Source of the DNA: Mesotaenium endlicherianum
Lineage: Eukaryota; Streptophyta; Zygnematophyceae; Zygnematales; Mesotaeniaceae
Assembly: GCA_009602735.1 (NCBI GenBank)
Contig: WELA01013233.1
Span: forward strand, 1-64,000
Direction of reading: 5' to 3'
Length of the DNA stretch: 64,000 nt
A model generated the notes under the pieces. The model made no database searches, had not been told where the DNA came from, and saw only the letters and a program-made list of their open reading frames with translations. Shown here in pieces: positions 56,980-64,000 of this stretch; within the stretch, counting starts at the first letter, position 1, and every line of letters starts with the position of its first letter. The translations under genes and the position numbers were made by a program.

Positions 56980-57775
56980 AGTCTCGGCTCATTTGCAAGG
57001 TAGCTCGTGACGAGCGCCTGCAAGAAGGCGCTCTCGGTCCTTGAATTCCTTGGATCATACGTTTGAGGGTTTAGGGAGGGCATGCTGGTGGGTAGCCCTG
57101 GTCGTTTGTTGTCGCAGGCGGCTATGGCCCTCGGCTTGTTAAGAGGGCGTGAGAGAGAGAAGGAGAGTGTGAAGGGGAAGGGAAGGTGGTGTAGTGAAAC
57201 AGATAGATAAAGTACTTAGTAGATTATGATACTTAATCTATTCAAGACAAGGATCTTTAAACACAAGTGGTAACTTGTTAAAAGAGAGGTAGCTTCTTGA
57301 AAATTTATATATTTCCAGACTTTGGCAAGTACAAAAGTGATTCTAGAATGCCTTTCTATGTTCGAGCTCTTGTTTGTATACTTGCTACATAAGTAATTTA
57401 TAAGCATGTGCATGTCGATGTGTTGCACTCAAGACATCCAAAGACTTGCCACTTCTTTCTAGAAAGCTGTACACGTGTCCTTTGGACCTAATAATGGCAT
57501 ATTTGACTTTTGCCACATGGAGTTTTTCTAGGTCCTTCCTCTAACTTCGAAAATGCCTTAGAAGGTTCGAAGGACATGAGCCAAGTCAGCAGAGTATCTA
57601 TTCACACTTGAATCCACACAAAACCACCTTAAAAATATTCAAAAGCATTTAAATAAAAACAAACTGATATCACTACAGGTGGCCATGGTGGTAGGAGAGA
57701 AAAAGGGAGTGAGCGGAGTTGGCCTCGTCATGGCGAGCGTCAACTGCATTTGCGCTGTTTTAACGATTTGTTTGT
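56980..57775 (-). repeat. Dispersed repeat R, copy 2 (inverted), split by a solo LTR
   Basis: Reverse-complement match to 31945-32207 and to the right-hand copy 57880-58600. Landmarks in reverse: GCTCGTGACGAG, AGAGGGCGTGAGAGAG, GGCCATGG, GGCGAGCGTCAACTGC. Split by the LTR at 57190-57677. Together with copy 3 it makes a long imperfect inverted repeat about a centre near 57830. Confidence 0.65.
57190..57677 (-). repeat. Solo LTR of the element B family
   Basis: TGTAGTGAAAC to TCACTACA, 488 bases, reverse orientation relative to the + strand. The 5-bp target duplication GGTGG stands on both sides (57185-57189 and 57678-57682), so it is a clean solo LTR. It is noticeably more diverged than the element B LTRs and therefore older. 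Confidence 0.9.
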
Positions 57776-57879
57776 CGCGATCATCTGGTGGGGGCCTCAT
57801 GAAGAGAAAATTGTTTTCCCCTTACATACTAAAACATCGAACAAGAATGAGCTTTTCAAATAGAATATGAGGGACCACT

Positions 57880-58600
57880 TTTGATGCTCGCCGTCGTCGC
57901 AACGACCTCCCTCCCTCCTTTTCCCTTCCACCATCTCTTATGCTTGTCCTTCCCACTCTCTCTCTCCCTCACGCCCTCTTAAGAAGCAGGCAACCATGGC
58001 TGCCCACCAGCATGCCCTCCCAACCGTATGACTCAACGTACCCATCTCACAAATAGGAGTGCCCTCTCCCACGCTCTCGTCACAAGCGACCTCGCAGCCC
58101 AGGCGAGGCTTTGCCTTGCTTCACCTTGCAATGGCCGCTTAGGAAAAGCCCGAAGGACGCACTGTCTAAGTGAAAAAGGAGGCCTTATTATGGAGAGGGC
58201 TGAATTTATGACGGTCGCCGCTGATTGAAAGTGTTTTTAAAATCAAATGCTTTCACGTCAATCCATGTCGCATGCGTACACATAACACTTTGAAGGCACG
58301 TATGGGCCGGAGCTTGCACTAGCAAAGGCCCTTACTCGTTTCCCGTCACAAGAGTAACTTGAGCGGCCCCTTACTGAACACAACAAAGTAGCGCACATGT
58401 TGGATCCTATTTCAAAAGCATGCTGATGCATGTGCATGTGAGGGTCCTTTACAGTTGCCAAATCAATATTATTCAACAACGCCGATCGTGGCATTGATCG
58501 AACGAAGTCGACGATGTTAATTGCAAACTCGCGAAACATCGAGGTTGGTGTGTGTTTGCAGTGCACACCAAACCTCAATTGAATACAAGTTGCAATTTAC
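57880..58600 (+). repeat. Dispersed repeat R, copy 3 (direct)
   Basis: Same order of landmarks as 31945-33300 without the LTR: GCTCGCCGTCG, CTCCC-rich tract, CCATGGCTGCCC, CTCGTCACAAGC, GCCCAGGCGAGG, GGCCGCTTAGG, GTATGGGCCGG, CACAACAAAG. No coding capacity seen. Confidence 0.65.
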
Positions 58601-59063
58601 GTGGATAAGCGTAAGGCCTTCAAGAAACCGAACTACGCAAATTCTAACTGTGGCCGAAGGTTGACTACCTTCCTGGAGAGGTGAATATTATGGAAATCGG
58701 TTTTCGTTCACTGACTACAAGCGTTTCAATTTTGAAAAGAGAGTCTTGAAATCACTAACCACCGTCAAACGCATTTTTGGTCGACGTAATTCTCAGTACA
58801 ATGACGTACGATTCGATGAATGATGTTCCCACAAAATTGGCCACTGTAGACAAACCCCTAAAACCTGCTACGCACACTAACACAATTTTTTACACTTCGT
58901 CCGTTCCACCCAGGACGTTGCTTGACTTTGTGGTCGCAAAGTAGAACGAAATAACAGCGACATGACGCTCTCTGTCAAGACGCAGCTGACGACGATATAA
59001 CCTGGAGGTTGCCGTCGAGGCAGAACAGCCCCGCCCTGAACAGAGACAATTTTAAGCAGCTTT
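58601..59063. other. No gene recognised
   Basis: Sequence between repeat R and the MITE. No open frame with a recognisable domain on either strand, no terminal repeats. Confidence 0.4.
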
Positions 59064-59066
59064 TAA

Positions 59067-59651
59067 GGGCTGGTTTAGAGTGGGCACTCGCGAAATACTC
59101 CGCACATCGCGCTATCGAGTTTTCTGCTATTCAATTTTGCAAAAATCTATTCAATTGTACAAGTGACCGAATTCAATAGATTTAAAGTCTTTGGTTAACA
59201 ATGGCCACACGTGCTCGCTATCCACTCGTCGCTAAAATGCCCAGATCACGAGGGTCAAGATTTGCAGCTCACGAGTCTTTCAAAATTGGCGTGGAAGTAC
59301 GTCAGTGAGTACAGTAGGCGGGGATAGTAAGGTCGTATTTGGCATGTATCCCGATGCACCTCGCACGATTCACGACTAAGAACGAATCGTTAAGAACGAG
59401 AACCTGTCTCATTTACCGAAAACGCAATTGACCTCGAGGTCAATTGCGTTTTTCTACTATCGAGTTCACTTTTAGCCGTTTTCCAATTGTAGGCGCGACT
59501 GAAATGGATAGCAAGGAGCGCGCAAAAGTGCACTCTAAACATCGAAAATGGTCGAGATTTCAAACTATATCGACGCGTTGTACCGCCGCGTACAAACGGG
59601 TACAGTCGAATTGAATGGAATCGCTCGTTTTTGCCCACTCTAAACCAGCCC
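59067..59651. mobile_element. MITE with TAA target duplication
   Basis: Terminal inverted repeats GGGCTGGTTTAGAGTGGGCA at the left and its complement at the right (59632-59651), 20 of 21 bases matching when one more is counted. TAA on both sides (59064-59066 and 59652-59654). 585 bases, no transposase. TAA targets fit PIF/Harbinger. The terminus resembles that of 21840-22688 (GGCCCAGTTTACnGTGGgC). It contains a 34-bp perfect palindrome at 59419-59452. Confidence 0.8.
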
Positions 59652-59654
59652 TAA

Positions 59655-60876
59655 GCCGTTCACTGCCCCAGGCTCCAGTCCACCCACTTGCACTGACTTG
59701 CACCCACTGCCATGGGGTGCCTCTTTTCATCTGAAGGGGCCTTTTGGCGAAGAGAATCAAAGTACTTTTGGTTGACGATTTTTTTCAATGATTCTTGCGT
59801 TTGTGCGAAGAAATTCAATATTGACGAATTGTGGTGACTTATTTCAAAAGGTCTAACGACATTGCACCAAGAATCAATTCCATTGCCATCTCTGTGATGT
59901 ACCCGACCACATATGATGTGATAATTGTCAATATAATAGAAACTATTGGCGCTTTTGTCGAGGTTGTTGCGCCAAAACTCAATTGTTCGCATGCACACCG
60001 CTCTGCATATACCGCTCTGCGTATACCGCGAACGCTGCGCTCGAAATCAATGAGGCAAGGATTTCGGCGGACGAACTTGCAAAGTTTGCGAAAACTATCA
60101 ATATTTCAGGACACGTTGTGACAGTTAGCACCCCATGCCTACTGCTGTCATTTGCCTGCTCTTGCCTCTTGGGTTGCACTGTTCGCACGGATTGCAAATT
60201 TGACTGTGTTAGAGCCAACGACCGCACACTTCTTCCTGTAATGGGCCTGTCTGGCTGCTTTCTGGCCCTGTCCAACCTGCTCATCCAACCTGGTTCCAGT
60301 AAATACTCGTCTCTATTTGTCCGTGCTCGTCTCTTGACGTTTAGCGTCCTTTGCATGGCCAATCACAAATAATACACGTGTACGATAAGTTTCTTGTATG
60401 CCCTTTATTGGTCCCTCTTACCGTGGCTGTGTCCGCCTAGAGGCAATATCTCACACGCACTGGCGTGGACACAACCTCTCTAATAGTGTCTCATCATCGC
60501 CCTCCGTCATCCGTCCATCATGCTTCAAGCCAGACAGAGCCACCTCTAGGAACATTTGCAGGGCGTATCGTACGAACTGCTCACTTGTGATAGGTCGTAA
60601 CAAAATACAGGACCTGACAGAACCAGTCATACGTGGTCTGCCCCTCCAATAAAGTTGCGCACGTGTTCTCAGTGCCAGAAAAGGACGCGCCCTGCATCTT
60701 TGACGTGATCCGCTCAGATTCTGTCATTTCTTTTTCAAGTTCCCACCACTTCCCACGGCTTCGCCAACCCCCTTCAGTGTTCCTATATGTAGTGCCAGTC
60801 ACTTCCACTCGTCACTGCAATACACAAGGAGTAGCCCTGCTTTCACTTGCAAGACGTAGTGAGCGAGATAATTATA
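59655..60876. other. Upstream region of the nitrate transporter gene
   Basis: No recognised coding region; short open frames (for example 59983-60372) have no domain. A weak TATA-like CTATAT at 60783 is about 90 bases before the ATG, which is a plausible but unproven promoter element. Regulation by nitrate, usual for this family, cannot be read from the sequence. Confidence 0.35.
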
Positions 60877-63800
60877 ATGGCTTACAACTCAGCCTCTGCC
60901 CCTGTTGGTCAAGATGGTGTTGGAGAGCCCGGTTCCTCCATGCGTGGAGTTTCGGGCAGGTAAGGGTTCTTATTAGAACGCACTTAATTTTTGATGAAAT
61001 ACTTTGTTTTGTGCATCATAGCTCTACTTTGGAGCCGCACAGTTCACTGCGACAAAGCAGCACTACCATACCGGACAGACCTTCTCATTCTACCTGTCGT
61101 CTTTCAATATCTGGACGAGGTCTATCCCGAACGAAATGTTATGGAATATGCAGATAACTGCATGGTTTCTTAGATGAACAGATTCTACAGCGCTCGTAGA
61201 AGAACTCCGAACATGCAAGAAGATGGTGCAAACTTTTTCAAATAGCTCTCTACGAATTAGGGTGGCCCTCTTAATGATAATGTGTAACTTGTCTCTACTT
61301 TCAGGGAACCCGTCTTCTCCGTCGACGTCGGTGACGGCAAAGACGTCTCGCCACTCTTTGATCTACCTGTCGATTCCGAGCACAAGGCTAAGAAGATCAA
61401 GCTGTTCAGGTGCGTGATTAAATAGTCCTATTACCCGAGGTTTACAAGAGTCTAATTACTTGTTGCCCAATAACCATTTTAACTGAAGCATCTCCTTTGT
61501 CAATGTAACAACACCGTATACGCTTGTCCCCTTACAATGAACACCTGGTTCGTGTGATACCGTGTTCATCTTCCACTCCATTCAGGTTGTGTATGCTGGC
61601 TCAAGAGAAATACTTACACATACTCCTGTTTTTGTCTTGGCAGTTTGAAGCAGCCCCACATGCGGTCATTCCACTTGTCGTGGTTCCATTTCTTCATCGC
61701 CTTCTGTTCAGCATTTGCAGGTATGAGCTCAAGATTCACTTGATAGACAAGCATCAACATGCTCACCAGAGCTGCTTTCCAGTCAGTGCTTTGCTCGTGG
61801 TGTAGGACTGGGCACTTGGTAAAATAAGTTTGGGGAGCTCTGAGTGCATGCTAGAAGCTATTGGGGGTCCTTGTACCTTAAACAAAATGCGATGGATTTC
61901 TGAAGATTTTTACTCAGTTTTATTCGTCCTCTCACTTGCACTGCAGTTCCTCCCCTGAATCCCATCATCCGTGACAACCTCAACCTCCAGAAGACAGACC
62001 TGGGAAACTCTGGCATTGCTGCCATCTCAGGAGCCATCGCCGCCCGTGTTGCCATTGGTAATCTTTCTCCGAGCATTTGTTGCAGACCCACACACCCAGA
62101 GGCTTGTGCATTGTTTGCGCATCCAATTCCTCCTTTCATCAAATGGTTTTCCAACAGCCCTGCACCTCCGTTCGAAACTTCATACTGGCTTTGATCAATA
62201 CATGGGCAAGCGTTAACGACATCATCTATGACGTGCATGCGGTTCTGCTGGTATTGAGGGCGGTACCAATCTTTCCCTCAACATACTAGATGCTGAAAAG
62301 AATGTCCTTGCTCTGTATCGCTCTGCAGGACCCCTGTGCGACCTGGTGGGTCCCCGCTATGCCTCCTCCTTCCTCCTCATGGGAGTCGTGCCCGCCATCT
62401 GCGCCATGGCCACCGTGCGCGACGCGGCGGGGTATCTGGTGACGCGCTTCTTCATCGGCCTCGGCCTCGCGACATTTGTCACGTGCCAGTACTGGATGAG
62501 CTCCATGTTCAACTCTAAGATCGTGGGCCTGGCCAACGGAGTGACAGCTGGCTGGGGCAACCTGGGCGGCGGCTTCATCCAGCTCGTGATGCCCATCTTC
62601 TTCGCCATCATCCGCGACTCCTTCGACTCGCCCAAGTTCACGGCATGGAGGATAGCTTTCTTCATCCCCGCGTGCATGCACATCATCACCGGCCTTGCCA
62701 TCCTCACCTTCGGCCAGGATTGCCCTGACGGGCAGTACCTTGCCATGGTCAAGACCGGCGAGCGCAAGATGGACAAGGCGTCTAAGGTACACGCTTGCTC
62801 TAGCTCGAGCTTCGGTTGCCAGCTGGCTACCACAGAAGCTCTCTGCTGCCCTGGCTTACAGCCTTTGGCCAAAGGCTACTGTCGTAGCTGCTCTCTCGCA
62901 AGCACCTTCAGGTTCCCGAACTCTTGAGATTATACATGTGATCTGATGTTGTACAGCATGATTGACGGTGCATGCAACACCACTCTGGGGGGCTGAGAAT
63001 AGAAACCTACTTATTCGTGATGTGTTCATGGTTTTCTCGAGGCCTCTCAAGGCCTTCCTGTGTCAGCCCGTTCTAGTGCCCCTCCTGACAAGTGTGCTAT
63101 TGGATTGTCAATCGCCTTCCTGTACCCGCAGGTTGTGCTGAACGCGTTCACCAACTACCGCGCGTGGATCCTGGCCCTCTGCTACGGGTACTGCTTCGGC
63201 GTGGAGCTGACGGCCGACAACATCCTGGCCGAGTATTTCCACGACAGGTTCAACCTGGACGTGGCCAAGGCCGGCAGTATTGCTTGTAAGCAGCCGTTGC
63301 AAACTCTTTATCACTCTTTCTGTTGGCTAGCATCACCACCGTTTATGCCAGCATAGCCATGCTGATGACTTCACAAGTGTTTCAGATGCAAATCAGTGAG
63401 ATGTTGCGGGACGTTTGAGGTTTGAGAACAATGCAGGCCGCCGGGAGGTAGGGGGGCTGTGAGTTGGAGACTGGGGCGGGGGGCTTGCGAAAGCTGGGGG
63501 GAATGAGAGTTGGGCGGATGAGAGTGACAGTCGTGGGACCTTTTCTGGCTGGCAGACTTTGCCGATTCAGCCCCAGGCACTGATAGCTGTCGAGCACGGC
63601 GTGATTGTGTGTTGCTGCAGCTTCCTTCGGCCTGATGAACATCTTCTCCCGCCCCTCGGGAGGAATCATCTCCGATCTCGTCGCCAGACGCTTCGGCATG
63701 CGCGGCCGCCTCTGGGCTCTCTGGGCCTTCCAGAGCACAGGTGGCGTCCTGTGCATCGTTCTGGGCTACATGGACAGTCTGTCGTCGTCCATTGCAGTCA

Positions 63801-64000
63801 TGATCATCTTCTCCTACTTCGTGGAGGCATCCTGCGGGCTCACCTTCGGCATCATCCCCTTCGTGTCGAGGAGGTCCCTTGGAATTGTGTCCGGCATGGT
63901 GGGTGCCGGAGGAAACCTCGGGTCAGCTGTCACCCAGGTACTGCCCGGCCCTTCCACCATGGACCCCCCCCCTCTCTGCCACCTCCCCTGGGCCCGACGG
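60877..64000 (+). CDS. NRT2: High-affinity nitrate transporter NRT2 (NNP/MFS), 5' seven exons
   Basis: Plasma-membrane nitrate/proton symporter of the nitrate-nitrite porter family. Seven exons follow GT-AG rules with matching phases: 60877-60959, 61305-61409, 61644-61720, 61947-62057, 62329-62786, 63132-63285, 63621-63937; a donor GT at 63938 leads out of the window. Together they code 435 residues of a family usually near 500 to 540. Landmarks: F-D-L-P-V-D-S-E-H-K in the N-terminal part, P-H-M-R-S-F-H-L-S-W-F before helix 1, I-I-R-D-N-L-N-L, G-P-L-C-D-L-V-G-P-R (MFS loop motif), the nitrate signature A-G-W-G-N-L-G-G-G in exon 5 and the second one G-A-G-G-N-L-G-S in exon 7. About ten of twelve membrane helices are covered. 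Start: first ATG in frame with the splice chain. No damage; looks like a live host gene. Many NRT2 proteins need a NAR2 partner; none is seen here. Confidence 0.93.

Noticed and set aside
62286-62872. Long open frames opposite NRT2 exon 5
   Set aside because: Shadows of a GC-rich exon; the + strand frame has the family signatures and correct splice sites.

Overview
The window is a repeat-dominated piece of a plant-lineage nuclear genome, most likely a charophyte (Chara-like streptophyte) alga. Three things point that way: Ty3/gypsy chromoviruses with plant-type initiator-Met-tRNA primer sites, a plant-type telomeric repeat (CCCTAAA) stranded inside an LTR, and two intron-rich host genes, one of them a plant/algal NRT2 nitrate transporter. 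The species is an inference; no marker gene settles it.

Layout. 1-556 holds nothing recognisable. 557-20761 is a nested set of LTR retrotransposons: an older chromovirus (element A) whose pol region was hit twice, by element C (4272-11918, + strand, target duplication GCAGC) and by element B (12989-19668, - strand, target duplication CACCT). B looks whole, C nearly so, A is broken. 20762-24500 is mostly non-coding, with foldback/MITE-like repeats having TAA target duplications and one N gap. 24501-28149 is a host HotDog-fold (PaaI/THEM-like) thioesterase gene in at least six small exons. 28150-31940 is an AT-rich stretch without recognised genes.

31945-58600 is a second repeat jungle. It contains a dispersed repeat (R) cut by a solo A-type LTR; a head-to-head pair of C-family 3' halves between inverted LTRs (33329-38204); a decayed reverse-strand C-family copy; two piggyBac-like DNA transposons with TTAA targets (42700-45232 and 48942-51976); a truncated C-family copy; a C/B chimera (51977-55903); an LTR carrying an interstitial telomeric tract; and an inverted pair of R repeats cut by a solo B-type LTR with target duplication GGTGG. 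59067-59651 is a clean TAA-flanked MITE. 60877-64000 is the first seven exons of a high-affinity nitrate transporter gene (NRT2) that runs off the right edge.

The two host genes are unrelated: one an acyl-thioester hydrolase, one a nitrate/proton symporter. The most unusual material is in the C family. It carries an extra open region between pol and the 3' LTR, with a coiled coil and a conserved block around a T-x-W-R-W-M motif, which I do not recognise and which appears in three diverged copies in this window.
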